NCBI GenBank assembly: GCA_944322855.1
Contig: CALUQG010000002.1
Location: forward strand, 124,001 to 188,000
Length of the DNA: 64,000 nucleotides
Direction of reading: 5' to 3'
Source of the DNA: Candidatus Gastranaerophilales bacterium
Lineage (GTDB): Bacteria > Cyanobacteriota > Vampirovibrionia > Gastranaerophilales > Gastranaerophilaceae
The position numbers and the translations under genes were made by a program. Shown here in pieces: positions 35,535 to 44,462 of the stretch. The notes beneath the pieces were generated by a model, which saw only the letters and a list, made by a program, of their open reading frames with translations, was not told the DNA's origin and did not search any database. The first letter of the stretch is position 1; every line of letters begins with the position of its first letter.

Positions 35535-35672
35535 ATGGATAAATACATTTGTTTGGTGTGTGGTTATGAATATGACCCGAAGGAAAACAATAATGTAGCT
35601 TTTGAAAATTTACCTGCCGATTGGACTTGTCCTTTATGCGGAGTCGGAAAAGATCAGTTTGCAAAGGAATAG
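35535..35672 (+). CDS. Rubredoxin
   Basis: This 45-residue gene is easily missed because of its size. It encodes [15 protein letters not shown] at the start and [11 protein letters not shown] at the end: two CxxCG iron knuckles that hold one Fe(S-Cys)4. Length matches short rubredoxins such as that of Desulfovibrio desulfuricans. AAAGGAG lies 7 bases before the ATG. It passes electrons to the flavodiiron protein encoded 65 bases downstream. Confidence 0.95.
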   Translation: MDKYICLVCGYEYDPKENNNVAFENLPADWTCPLCGVGKDQFAKE

Positions 35673-35737
35673 CCTTTCGGATGAAGAATTAAAGGATTTT
35701 TGGCAGTAAAATCCCCTTAAAATAAGGAGAACTAGCC

Positions 35738-36919
35738 ATGGATTTAAAAATCAGACCGATAAAAAACAATGTCTTTTATATAGGTTCAAAAGACGCAAAC
35801 AGAAAACTCTTTGATCAGCTTGTACCATTGCCTCAAGGCACAACATACAATTCATACCTTGTAAAAGGCTCTGAAAAAACTGCTATAGTTGATACTGACT
35901 ACCCCAAAAAACTTGATGAGTACAAAGCAAGACTTCAAGAAAACAATATTGACAAAGTTGATTATATAATCTCAAATCACGCAGAACAAGATCATTCAGG
36001 CGGCATACCGATGTTATTGGAAATGTTTCCTGATGCAAAAGTTGTTACTAATGCGAAAGTAAAAGAAAACATAATGAATATGCTTCATGTAAGTGAAGAC
36101 AAATTCATTGTTATTAATGATGGAGATGAGCTTTCACTCGGTGATAAGACTTTTCAATTTATTCTTGCACCTTTTGTACACTGGCCTGACACAATGTTTT
36201 CTTATTTAAAAGAAGACAAAATGCTGTTCACATGTGATTTTTTAGGTTCGCATTATACAAAGCATGAACTATTTGCTGATTACACACCGGAACTAATTGA
36301 AGCAGCAAAAAGATATTATGCTGAAATCATTATGCCGTTCAGAAATTTTGCAAAAAAATATACTGACAGAGTAAAAGAAATGGATGTCGAAATTATTCTG
36401 CCAAGCCATGGCCCGGTATATGACAAACCGCAGTGGATACTTGATCTTTATGCAGACTGGACTTCTGACAGGGTTGAAAACAAGGTTGTTATCCCGTATG
36501 TTTCAATGTATGACAGCACAACAATGCTTGTTGAAAGACTTGCAGAAAAACTAAAAGCAGCAGATATTGAAACCAAAGTTTTTGATCTTGTTCACTGCGA
36601 TGAAGGTGAACTTTCAATGGAGCTCGTTGACTGTGCAACTGTTGTCCTTGGCTCATCAATGGTGCTAGCAGGTCCTCATCCTGCAGCAGTTACAGCAGCT
36701 TATCTTGTAAATGCCCTGAGACCAAAACTCAGATTTTACTCAATCGTCGGTTCTTTCGGATGGGGCGGCAATCTGACAGGAGCAATTGAAAATATGTTTA
36801 CAATAATAAAACCGGAAAAACTGGATTACGTTGTTGTAAAAGGTCAGCCAAGAAATGAAGATTTTGAAAAAATTGATATGCTGGCACAACAAATTATTGA
36901 AAAGCATAAAAATTTGTAA
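35738..36919 (+). CDS. Flavodiiron protein (rubredoxin:O2/NO oxidoreductase)
   Basis: The 393-residue product reduces O2 to water or NO to N2O. The N-terminal metallo-beta-lactamase domain carries the diiron ligands H81-x-E83-x-D85-H86, H148 and D167 plus the later SHGP histidine, and the C-terminal flavodoxin domain (about 255-393) binds FMN. It lacks fused rubredoxin, which is supplied by the preceding gene. It protects an anaerobe against O2 or NO. Whether O2 or NO is preferred cannot be read from the sequence. Confidence 0.95.
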   Translation: MDLKIRPIKNNVFYIGSKDANRKLFDQLVPLPQGTTYNSYLVKGSEKTAIVDTDYPKKLDEYKARLQENNIDKVDYIISNHAEQDHSGGIPMLLEMFPDAKVVTNAKVKENIMNMLHVSEDKFIVINDGDELSLGDKTFQFILAPFVHWPDTMFSYLKEDKMLFTCDFLGSHYTKHELFADYTPELIEAAKRYYAEIIMPFRNFAKKYTDRVKEMDVEIILPSHGPVYDKPQWILDLYADWTSDRVENKVVIPYVSMYDSTTMLVERLAEKLKAADIETKVFDLVHCDEGELSMELVDCATVVLGSSMVLAGPHPAAVTAAYLVNALRPKLRFYSIVGSFGWGGNLTGAIENMFTIIKPEKLDYVVVKGQPRNEDFEKIDMLAQQIIEKHKNL

Positions 36920-36935
36920 ATTTTACTCAACACTT

Positions 36936-36967
36936 AAAAGCCGTTTTATTATTTAAAACGGCTTTTA
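36936..36967. terminator. Bidirectional terminator
   Basis: AAAAGCCGTTTTA and TAAAACGGCTTTT pair around a 5-base loop between converging genes. Confidence 0.85.
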
Positions 36968-36980
36968 TTAGTGATTTATC

Positions 36981-37421
36981 TTAATTTAATGTATCTTTGA
37001 ATTTATCTTTTAATTCGAAAATCATGTCTCTTATGTTCAAAAAAATATCAGTAGAAGAGTAGTTTTCAATGTCATTTAATCTTTCATGAATAACCTGCGG
37101 TTTTTTACCCCATAATTGATTATGAGCTCTTTCAAAATTTATATTTAAAGTAACAAGATTAATCAGTTCGTTTGTTGATAGGTTAATTTTTTCGGCAATA
37201 TCAGGTTCTAATAAATATAGTAAAGGATGTCTCTTTTTTATAAATACATCGATACACCCTTTTTTATCAGCTGAAATAAACATATCGTGTTCCGGAAAAA
37301 ATTTATTAAACATTGATAAGCTTGTATTAAGTTTTTTTATATTTTTAGGAGATAAGGAATTTAAGGTAGATGAAGCAAAAACACCTTTAAATGACATATT
37401 TCTATTTGTTTTTTGTATCAA
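36981..37421 (-). CDS. Unknown small protein with N-terminal SFKG motif
   Basis: The 146-residue product starts at TTG, with GAGG 5 bases upstream. SFKG stands at residues 10-13, followed by a Ser-rich stretch and a helical body. No signal peptide, span or enzyme motif is seen. I do not recognise it. It is a single gene between two terminators. Confidence 0.55.
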   Translation of the reverse strand: MIQKTNRNMSFKGVFASSTLNSLSPKNIKKLNTSLSMFNKFFPEHDMFISADKKGCIDVFIKKRHPLLYLLEPDIAEKINLSTNELINLVTLNINFERAHNQLWGKKPQVIHERLNDIENYSSTDIFLNIRDMIFELKDKFKDTLN

Positions 37422-37494
37422 TTTTACCTCACGATTTTTATAGAAAATAACAATTCTTATGTTTCAAAACTCCTGAAAATATTTTTTGCTACAA

Positions 37495-37523
37495 AAAACT
37501 CCTGTTTATACAGGAGTTTTTAT
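37495..37523 (-). terminator. Terminator of the UPF0173-DUF3326-prepilin operon
   Basis: AAAACTCCTGT and ACAGGAGTTTT form an 11-base stem with a 4-base loop and a T run on the minus strand. Confidence 0.85.
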
Positions 37524-37539
37524 GTTATTGGATTTTTAT

Positions 37540-38457
37540 TTAGAAAGGACTTCTTCTTTCATCAACCTCTATTGAACAAGGAGTAACATCTCCTGAAGAA
37601 ACCCTGCATTTGGAATCTTGTGATTTTTCTGTTGGATATGTTTTTGGTGATATAGAAGAGAATTTTGTTTTGAATGATTTTCTTATAGAAAATAAATCAA
37701 TAGTAGGATATTCTTTACTTCCATATGCATCCATTTGTGCTTCGTAATATGTCATAGGCTCAGAATAATATGTTTGAGTGTCTGTGACATATTTTACGCT
37801 GGTAGTAAGATATCTTTTGTCTGTAATAGGATAACCTATAGGAACAACTTCGCCGTAATCAGACACAAAAAACGGAACTATATCTGCAGGTCTGCCTTCT
37901 TTCCATTCTTTTGTATTTGGTGCTCTGTCTCCGTTTAAATCAACCCATATTAAGTAATAAGTAAGTGTTGTTGTTCCGCTAGACAAATTATCCGTAAAAG
38001 AACTGCTGCTTTTAGAAGAAATATAGTATTTCATAGAATTAGATGCTTGAAAAGCAACTTTGCTGTTATTTTTAAAATCACTATCATTCGGGTTCGTACT
38101 TACTGCAGAAAAAGAGTTACAATTATATTTTGCTGTGTTAATATAACCGTATTTTGCATCTGCAGTACCTTCAGCGGCATTTCTGTTAACAGCCAGTCTT
38201 TTACACCATTCAGCAGGTGTATTAGGCAGTCTTTTGTCAAAACTGGTTAAAGTTGTATCATCACTTTGCTGTGCATCTGCAACGTCTTGAGAGACATTGT
38301 AGCCTGCAGTTCTTAAAGTATTATATGCATTGTAATACTGGTATTTTAGCGCTTTGTCATTCGGTTTTACTATAGTAAGCATCAAGACAGAAATTATGCC
38401 GACTATTACAAGAAAAATCAAAAGTTCGGGAAGCGAAAATGCGTTTAACTTTTTCAT
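37540..38457 (-). CDS. Type IV prepilin-like protein
   Basis: The 305-residue product has a type III (prepilin) leader: basic MKKLNA, then FSLPELLIFLVIVGIISVLM with the glutamate at +5. The residue before the cut is Ala instead of Gly. The rest is a large Ser/Asn/Thr/Tyr-rich pseudopilin or pilin body with paired cysteines (C85, C112, and two near the C terminus). It would be cleaved by PilD and assembled in a pilus or secretion pseudopilus. It starts 3 bases after the DUF3326 stop. Confidence 0.75.
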   Translation of the reverse strand: MKKLNAFSLPELLIFLVIVGIISVLMLTIVKPNDKALKYQYYNAYNTLRTAGYNVSQDVADAQQSDDTTLTSFDKRLPNTPAEWCKRLAVNRNAAEGTADAKYGYINTAKYNCNSFSAVSTNPNDSDFKNNSKVAFQASNSMKYYISSKSSSSFTDNLSSGTTTLTYYLIWVDLNGDRAPNTKEWKEGRPADIVPFFVSDYGEVVPIGYPITDKRYLTTSVKYVTDTQTYYSEPMTYYEAQMDAYGSKEYPTIDLFSIRKSFKTKFSSISPKTYPTEKSQDSKCRVSSGDVTPCSIEVDERRSPF

Positions 38458-38460
38458 ACT

Positions 38461-39450
38461 CTATATCTCCGTTTTTAAAATATTTATATAATCATCGTAA
38501 GTATCTAAAACTATTATATCATTTTGTAACCCTAATGAATAGCTGTTTATATTAAGAACAGTAGAATTTTCTTTTATCGCATAAACCGGAATATTGTGTT
38601 CGATTGCGTCTAACACAACACTTGAGCCGAGACAATCATACGGAACTGTAACAGAATGCAGATTTTTGTATGAAATACAATTATTGAAGTCATTTGCCAA
38701 TTTTTTTAACATGGGAGCGTTTTTTAATCCAAACAAAAGACAAGGCAGAAAAGTCGGAGTAATGAACTCTGAACTGACTTTTGGACTTACAATATCAGTA
38801 TTTATTGAAAAATCTGCAAAAGCAGGAGCATGTACGCACGGACAAAGGAGTTCTTTTGTCAAATAATGAGAAATAACAGCTTCAACACCGCCGACAATGT
38901 CTACTCCTTCACCATTTTCATAATCATCTTCGGGCGGTTCTTCAAAAAAACAGACAACAGCAAGAGCATTTGCTCCTTTTTGAATAAGTTTTTGTCCTGC
39001 AAGTTTCAGGGTAACAGGATTTTTTACGGAACCTGAGGAAATTCCGTTTTTTGTATTAAAAAATTCCACTCCCACAGGACTTTCAGTGATTTCAAAACCT
39101 GCAATATCTGTGTTAAATACGGTTTTTATTGCATTTAAGGTGTTGATATGTATGTTTAAAACATTTTCAGGAATAGCGCTGTCAAAAATAATGCCAATTC
39201 GATTGTTGTATGACGGCACAAGCCCAATTGTGCCTTTGACAAACTGTTCTATTGCATATCCTTCGACATAGAGCATATTTGATGTGATACCGGAGAATAC
39301 AGCCGCATTAACTATGTTCGGGTTTACTATAAGAGGAATATGTTTTGCAATTTTTTGAGCAACAGGACTTGCATCACCGGCATATCCGCCTATATTGGCG
39401 CCTACTCCTGTCGGAACTATCATTAGTGAAAATTTATCAGCATTTTTCAT
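38461..39450 (-). CDS. DUF3326 protein
   Basis: The 329-residue product matches the DUF3326 family as I recall it from cyanobacteria and plants: LMIVPTGVGANIGGYAGDASP at the start, SPVGVEFF in the middle and DCLGSSVVLDAIEHNIPVYAI near the end. The function is unknown. Its ATG overlaps the last base of the UPF0173 gene, and the prepilin gene follows at 3 bases. It supports a cyanobacterial-lineage origin. Confidence 0.7.
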   Translation of the reverse strand: MKNADKFSLMIVPTGVGANIGGYAGDASPVAQKIAKHIPLIVNPNIVNAAVFSGITSNMLYVEGYAIEQFVKGTIGLVPSYNNRIGIIFDSAIPENVLNIHINTLNAIKTVFNTDIAGFEITESPVGVEFFNTKNGISSGSVKNPVTLKLAGQKLIQKGANALAVVCFFEEPPEDDYENGEGVDIVGGVEAVISHYLTKELLCPCVHAPAFADFSINTDIVSPKVSSEFITPTFLPCLLFGLKNAPMLKKLANDFNNCISYKNLHSVTVPYDCLGSSVVLDAIEHNIPVYAIKENSTVLNINSYSLGLQNDIIVLDTYDDYINILKTEI

Positions 39451-40130
39451 TATATTTTTATGCTTTCTGAAGGATTGAGAACAATTGCTTTTATATTTTC
39501 GTTTTCAAGTTTTGATTTGAAATCCCGTATATTAACATTAATAGCATCAAAAGTATTGTAATGCATAGGAATAACTTTTTTTGCATTTAGCCATTTTGCT
39601 GCAATTAAGGCATCTTCCATATCCATGGTAAAATGCGAGCCAACCGGCAGCAATGCGATATCCGGCGGATACAATTCACCAATCGTTTTCATTTCCTGAT
39701 TAAGGCAGGTGTCACCGGCATGATATATTCTTTGTCCGTTTATTTCAAAAAGGATAGAAGCTGGCATACCTGCATAATAACCTTCAGGAGTAGAGCTGCT
39801 ATGAAAGGCCGGCAGAAATTTTGCATTACCCCAGTTAAATTTAATTTTTCCACCCATATTTACACCGTTAACAAATGCTCCTTTTTGAGCGCAGTAATTG
39901 GCAAGTTCGAATATTGCCGTAATAGCAGCCTGTTGGCCTCTCGATATTTGTATTGCATCACCGAGATGATCAGCGTGTCCGTGGGTAACAAAGATATCAG
40001 TTATCAAAGCGGATTTAAAATCAAAATCAGCTTTGGGGTTCTGCGTTATAAAAGGATCAACAAGCAAACCGTATTCACCTGTTTTTATATAAAAAGCACT
40101 GTGTCCTATGTATTGTATTATCGTATCCAT
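39450..40130 (-). CDS. UPF0173 metallo-beta-lactamase-fold hydrolase
   Basis: The 226-residue product is a full UPF0173 protein: DPFITQNP, the dinuclear zinc site HGHADH (50-55), HAGDTCL and PMHYNTFD at the end. Members are predicted zinc hydrolases (UlaG-like) with unclear substrates. It is the first gene of a tight three-gene unit with the DUF3326 and prepilin genes. Confidence 0.88.
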   Translation of the reverse strand: MDTIIQYIGHSAFYIKTGEYGLLVDPFITQNPKADFDFKSALITDIFVTHGHADHLGDAIQISRGQQAAITAIFELANYCAQKGAFVNGVNMGGKIKFNWGNAKFLPAFHSSSTPEGYYAGMPASILFEINGQRIYHAGDTCLNQEMKTIGELYPPDIALLPVGSHFTMDMEDALIAAKWLNAKKVIPMHYNTFDAINVNIRDFKSKLENENIKAIVLNPSESIKI

Positions 40131-40196
40131 ACTTTACCTCATATTTTCTATGGTATAGTTATTATAATATCAATTTCAAATCATATAAACAATGTG

Positions 40197-40225
40197 TTGG
40201 CATTTAGAAAAAAATAGCCTATAAT
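40197..40225 (+). promoter_or_regulatory. Promoter for the HD-GYP gene
   Basis: TTGGCA (40197-40202), exactly 17 bases, TATAAT (40220-40225): one of the best promoter matches in the window. A leader of about 34 bases follows, without a strong Shine-Dalgarno sequence. Confidence 0.7.
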
Positions 40226-40265
40226 TTAAGTTGTAGTAGTATTTGTATTATTTTTATTTGTATTT

Positions 40266-41270
40266 ATGGAAAGAATTCCTGTAGAAGAACTTATAAAATT
40301 TAAAATGCTTCCGTTTGACGTATATAACGAGAACGGAGAGAAACTTATTGATGCAGGTGAAATTCTAACATCAGGGAAATTGCTTCAAATAAGCCAGTAT
40401 GATGTTTTGTATAAATCTGCACCAAAGCTCAAAAACAGGCATCAAGAGCAGTACGAAAAACAGGATGAACCTGTAGGAATAAATTCTTTTGAAAATATTG
40501 AACCGGAAAGACCAAAAGAAATAATTTTTGATAAAACAGTAAATAGAAAATCAAAAATTAAAGCACAGTCTCAAGTCGATATGAAATCGTATTATGCAAC
40601 CACAATGTTTGCATTGAAAGAAAATGCAAACCAGGATGCAATTCAGATGGTTGATGAAATCAAGGATAAAATATTAACTGATGTTCAAGCAGTATTGCCG
40701 GACGTAAAATACTGTTCACAGTTGAAACTCCTTGGAAGTTACAATGACTGTCATGCACTTAACACTGCTATTCTTGCTACAGCGATGGGTTATAGACTCA
40801 ATTATGAAGAGGATGTAATTGAAAAACTTGCACAGGCTGCATTGCTGCATGACATAGGGATGACAAGACTTCCGAAAGAAATTCTTGAAAAAATCACACT
40901 GTCCCAACAAGACAACAAAATATTTCAAAGACACACCCAAATTGGCTATAAAATACTGAAATATGAAATGCATTTGCCGGAGGATATCTGTCTTGTTGCG
41001 CTTGAACATCACGAAAATAATGACGGTTCCGGATATCCTTTCAAACTTTCGGGAGAACAGATTAGCCCGTTAACAAGAGTTGTCGCTCTTTGCAGCTTTT
41101 TTGATGACCTTACTTCCAATAAGACAACTCACAAGGTTAAAAATACAAAAGAAGCTCTTCGTATAATGCTTGAAGTTGGAACAAAAAGATTTCAGGCGGC
41201 ATTATTGTATCAGTTTGTTAATATGTATAACTACAATGATCTTGAAGCATATGAAGATATGGCGCAATAG
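40266..41270 (+). CDS. HD-GYP domain protein (putative c-di-GMP phosphodiesterase)
   Basis: The 334-residue product has an N-terminal region (1-115) of unknown fold and a C-terminal HD-GYP domain: LLHDIGM (H195, D196) and HHENNDGSGYP (248-258). These residues bind the metals and give the domain its name. It probably breaks down c-di-GMP, in line with the YcgR-like protein at 21.8 kb. No receiver or membrane domain is present. trmFO follows 30 bases later. Confidence 0.88.
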   Translation: MERIPVEELIKFKMLPFDVYNENGEKLIDAGEILTSGKLLQISQYDVLYKSAPKLKNRHQEQYEKQDEPVGINSFENIEPERPKEIIFDKTVNRKSKIKAQSQVDMKSYYATTMFALKENANQDAIQMVDEIKDKILTDVQAVLPDVKYCSQLKLLGSYNDCHALNTAILATAMGYRLNYEEDVIEKLAQAALLHDIGMTRLPKEILEKITLSQQDNKIFQRHTQIGYKILKYEMHLPEDICLVALEHHENNDGSGYPFKLSGEQISPLTRVVALCSFFDDLTSNKTTHKVKNTKEALRIMLEVGTKRFQAALLYQFVNMYNYNDLEAYEDMAQ

Positions 41271-41300
41271 AAGATTTATTCAGGAAAGGTTTTTTAGAAA

Positions 41301-42611
41301 ATGACAAAAGCCATAGTTGTGGGAGCAGGATTAGCAGGCTGTGAAGCTGCATTACAGCTGGCAAAAAGGGGGATAGAAGTCGATTTATATGAAATGCGAC
41401 CTCTAAAGACTACCGGCGCTCATACAACACAAAATCCGGCAGAATTTGTATGTTCAAACAGTCTCGGCTCTTTTGATACAACCAATGCAAGCGGACTTTT
41501 GAAAGCTGAAATGAAAGCTATGGGCTCATTTTTAATCAATATTGCTTTTGATGTTTCGCTTCCGGCAGGTAATGCTCTGGCAATAGACCGATCTTTGTTT
41601 TCACAAAAAGTAGAAGAACTTCTTAAAAAAAGTGAAAAAATTAATTTTATAAGAAAAGAGATTACCCAAATACCGCAAAATCTTCCTGTCGTAATAGCTT
41701 CCGGCCCACTTACCTCAGATACTCTGGCTGAAGATATAAAAACTTTCACCGGTTCACAGCATTTGCATTTTTTCGATGCTATTGCCCCGATTGTGGAAAA
41801 AGAATCGATTAATTTTGAAAAAGCTTTTTATGCAAGCCGCTATGACAAAGGCGAAGCCTCATATATCAACTGTCCTATGAACAAAGAGGAATACGAAAGA
41901 TTTTACGAAATTTTAATTAATGCTCCTAAAATCGAACTAAAAGAGTTCGAAAAAGATGCAAAATTTTTTGAATCCTGCCTTCCTATAGAAGTACTGGCAT
42001 CACGAGGAACAGATACACTGAGATATGGGCCGATGAAGCCTGTCGGTCTGGTTGACAAAAGAACGGGAACAGAAAATTATGCTGTCGTACAGCTCAGACA
42101 GGATGACAAGTCCGCAACCATGTATAATCTTGTTGGGTTTCAAACAAATTTGAAGTGGGGCAGTCAAAAAGAACTCGTTCATTCCATTCCGGGGCTGGAA
42201 AATGCAAATATTCTAAGGTACGGTGTAATGCATCGAAATACATTTATAAACAGCCCTAATCTGCTTAATCCTACTCTTCAATGCAGGAAAAGAGAAGATT
42301 TGTTTTTTGCAGGACAAATTACAGGCACAGAAGGTTATACTGAATCGATTGCATCAGGCATGCTTGCAGGGATTAATATGGCAAAATATCTTTTAAAAGA
42401 ACCGCTTTTAGAACTGCCTCAAATAACAATGCTCGGAGCACTGACACATTATATTTCAGACAGCAGTCAAAAACATTTCCAGCCTGTTAATTCAAACTGG
42501 GGCATTGTTGAAGAACTGAATGTTGATAAAAAAATTAAAAAGAATAAGAAGCTTAAAAATGAAATGCTAAGCAAGCGTTCTATAGAATATTTTGAAAATT
42601 TTCAAGTATAA
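41301..42611 (+). CDS. trmFO: Folate-dependent tRNA (uracil-5-)-methyltransferase TrmFO
   Basis: The 436-residue flavoprotein makes T54 in tRNA with methylene-tetrahydrofolate and NAD(P)H. It shows the FAD-binding VGAGLAGCEAA (7-17), the family block EMRPLKTTGAHTTQ, FVCSNSLGS, and PVGLVDKRT. AGGAAAGG precedes the ATG. Confidence 0.95.
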   Translation: MTKAIVVGAGLAGCEAALQLAKRGIEVDLYEMRPLKTTGAHTTQNPAEFVCSNSLGSFDTTNASGLLKAEMKAMGSFLINIAFDVSLPAGNALAIDRSLFSQKVEELLKKSEKINFIRKEITQIPQNLPVVIASGPLTSDTLAEDIKTFTGSQHLHFFDAIAPIVEKESINFEKAFYASRYDKGEASYINCPMNKEEYERFYEILINAPKIELKEFEKDAKFFESCLPIEVLASRGTDTLRYGPMKPVGLVDKRTGTENYAVVQLRQDDKSATMYNLVGFQTNLKWGSQKELVHSIPGLENANILRYGVMHRNTFINSPNLLNPTLQCRKREDLFFAGQITGTEGYTESIASGMLAGINMAKYLLKEPLLELPQITMLGALTHYISDSSQKHFQPVNSNWGIVEELNVDKKIKKNKKLKNEMLSKRSIEYFENFQV

Positions 42612-42740
42612 AAACATATCCATATAAATAGCCTTAACGGTATAAAGATATAAACATACGGGTAATTAAACTTATGCATAAAATTTTATAGTATAAGACT
42701 GTGCATATTCCACTCTCACTCGTAAACTGTTTACTTTAAT

Positions 42741-42767
42741 GCCGCTCAAGTATTGCGGCTTTTTCTT
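42741..42767 (+). terminator. Terminator downstream of trmFO
   Basis: GCCGC/GCGGC stem with a 9-base loop and TTTTTCTTT, 130 bases after the trmFO stop. The stretch between them shows nothing else. Confidence 0.65.
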
Positions 42768-42785
42768 TATCAATGTTTTGCGTAC

Positions 42786-42814
42786 TTTACCATAGCGGAA
42801 AATGGGAGTATAAT
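42786..42814 (+). promoter_or_regulatory. Promoter for pepA
   Basis: TTTACC (42786-42791), 17 bases, TATAAT (42809-42814). Confidence 0.6.
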
Positions 42815-42843
42815 TTGAAAAAGAGTTAATAAGAGGGTAAGAA

Positions 42844-44325
42844 ATGTCAGCAGAAAAATTAGAAATAAGTGTTGCTAAAGGTCTTTTGGAAGAAACACCT
42901 GCAAATGTTCTTGTTTTAAATCTTTTTGAAGGTGTCAAAATTCCTGCCGGAGCAACAGGAGCAATCGATATAGCTCTTGACGGATTGATTTCAAAATTCG
43001 TAATTGCCAAAGAAGGTTTTGACGGAAAATTTGGCTCAATGTATGTTTTCCCTACTTACGGAAAAATTGCAGCTGAAAAAGTACTCCTTGTAGGTTTAGG
43101 AAAAAATAAAGATTTCAACCTTAATCGTCTTAGAGAAATTTCTCAAAAAATCATAAAAAAATGTATGAAGATGCATAATGCAAGGAAAGTAATCTCAGTC
43201 TTGCATGGTGCAGGTATCGGAGGTTTTGACCCCGAACAGTCTGCACGTATGATTGCTGAAGGCACTCTGATTGGAGCTTACTCATTTGACAAATACAAGA
43301 CCGAAAAGCAATCTAAAAAAGTAGAAGATTTTGTTATTGTTGATATGGTTGAAGAAAATTGTAAAAAAGCGAAAACAGGAGCCAAAAGAGGGAAAATTAT
43401 TGCCACGGCGGTAAATTTTGCAAGAAATCTCTCAAATGAACAGCCTGCTTATGCAACACCTTCAAAACTGGCAGAAATCGCTCAGAGTTTAAAAGATATA
43501 GATGTCAAAGTATATGACAAAGACGAAATTGAAAAAATGGGTATGGGTGCATTTTTGGGTGTAGCTCGAGGAAGCAGTCAGGAACCTAAGTTTATCCATA
43601 TGAGATATAAAAGTTCAAAAGTTCCTCAAAGAAAAGTCGCTATCATTGGCAAAGGTATCTGCTTTGATTCAGGCGGCTTGGATATAAAACCACCGTCATC
43701 AATGCTTACAATGAAAGATGATATGTCGGCTGCAGCAGCAGTTTTGGGTGTCATGAGTGTAATAAAAGATTTGAAACCAAACTGCGAAGTTCATGGCTTA
43801 ATTGCGGCCTGTGAAAATATGCCAGGCTGTTCTGCTTACAAACCCGGAGATATCCTTACAGCAAAAAATGGTAAAACAATTGAAGTTGACAATACAGATG
43901 CAGAAGGAAGACTTACTCTTGCAGATGCATTGTGTTATGCCTGTGAGCTTGATGTAGATGAAGTGATTGACCTTGCTACATTAACAGGAGCCTGTGTTGT
44001 CGCTTTAGGCAATACTGTTTCAGGCATTATGGGAAACCATCAGCCCACAATAGACAAGCTTATCAAATGCGCAAATGCAGGCGGTGAAAAATTGTGGCAG
44101 ATGCCGATGTTTGAAGAATACGGTGAATCGTTAAAAAGTAACATTGCTGATATGAAAAATACAGGCTCAAGAATGGGCGGTACGCAGATTGCTGCAATGT
44201 TTCTGCAAAATTTTGTCAAAAAAGTTCACTGGGCACACATTGATATCGCAGGTACGGCTTATATCGAGAAAAAAGGTGCTACGGGTGCAGGTGTAAGAAC
44301 TATTATTAACTACCTGCTGTCATAA
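42844..44325 (+). CDS. pepA: Leucyl aminopeptidase (M17)
   Basis: The 493-residue product is a two-metal aminopeptidase. Metal and catalytic residues are in GKGICFDSGGLDIKP, MKDDMSAAAAV and NTDAEGRLTLADAL. The N-terminal domain (1-160) is the usual macro-like regulatory part. It removes N-terminal residues from peptides and forms hexamers. GAGGG precedes the ATG and a strong terminator follows. Confidence 0.95.
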   Translation: MSAEKLEISVAKGLLEETPANVLVLNLFEGVKIPAGATGAIDIALDGLISKFVIAKEGFDGKFGSMYVFPTYGKIAAEKVLLVGLGKNKDFNLNRLREISQKIIKKCMKMHNARKVISVLHGAGIGGFDPEQSARMIAEGTLIGAYSFDKYKTEKQSKKVEDFVIVDMVEENCKKAKTGAKRGKIIATAVNFARNLSNEQPAYATPSKLAEIAQSLKDIDVKVYDKDEIEKMGMGAFLGVARGSSQEPKFIHMRYKSSKVPQRKVAIIGKGICFDSGGLDIKPPSSMLTMKDDMSAAAAVLGVMSVIKDLKPNCEVHGLIAACENMPGCSAYKPGDILTAKNGKTIEVDNTDAEGRLTLADALCYACELDVDEVIDLATLTGACVVALGNTVSGIMGNHQPTIDKLIKCANAGGEKLWQMPMFEEYGESLKSNIADMKNTGSRMGGTQIAAMFLQNFVKKVHWAHIDIAGTAYIEKKGATGAGVRTIINYLLS

Positions 44326-44348
44326 TTTTGTATGTGCAATTCAGCAAT

Positions 44349-44384
44349 AAAAGAGGTCATTTTTTAAATGACCTCTTTTATTTT
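44349..44384 (+). terminator. Terminator of pepA
   Basis: A 12-base stem (AAAAGAGGTCAT with ATGACCTCTTTT) and a 7-base loop, then TTATTTT. Confidence 0.85.
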
Positions 44385-44462
44385 CTATACAAATGTTTAA
44401 CCTGACCAAAAGATTCTTTTGTGATAGATTAAAAAAAGATTATTAACAAAGGGATATTAAAA

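Noticed and set aside
37735-40217. Plus-strand reading frames opposite the prepilin, DUF3326 and UPF0173 genes
   Set aside because: They are shadows of the minus-strand genes, with poor codon use, no ribosome sites and no recognisable domains.
44386-44462. Missing IMP cyclohydrolase domain lost by frameshift
   Set aside because: The interval before the AICAR transformylase gene is non-coding, with a terminator before it and a proper ribosome site at the start.
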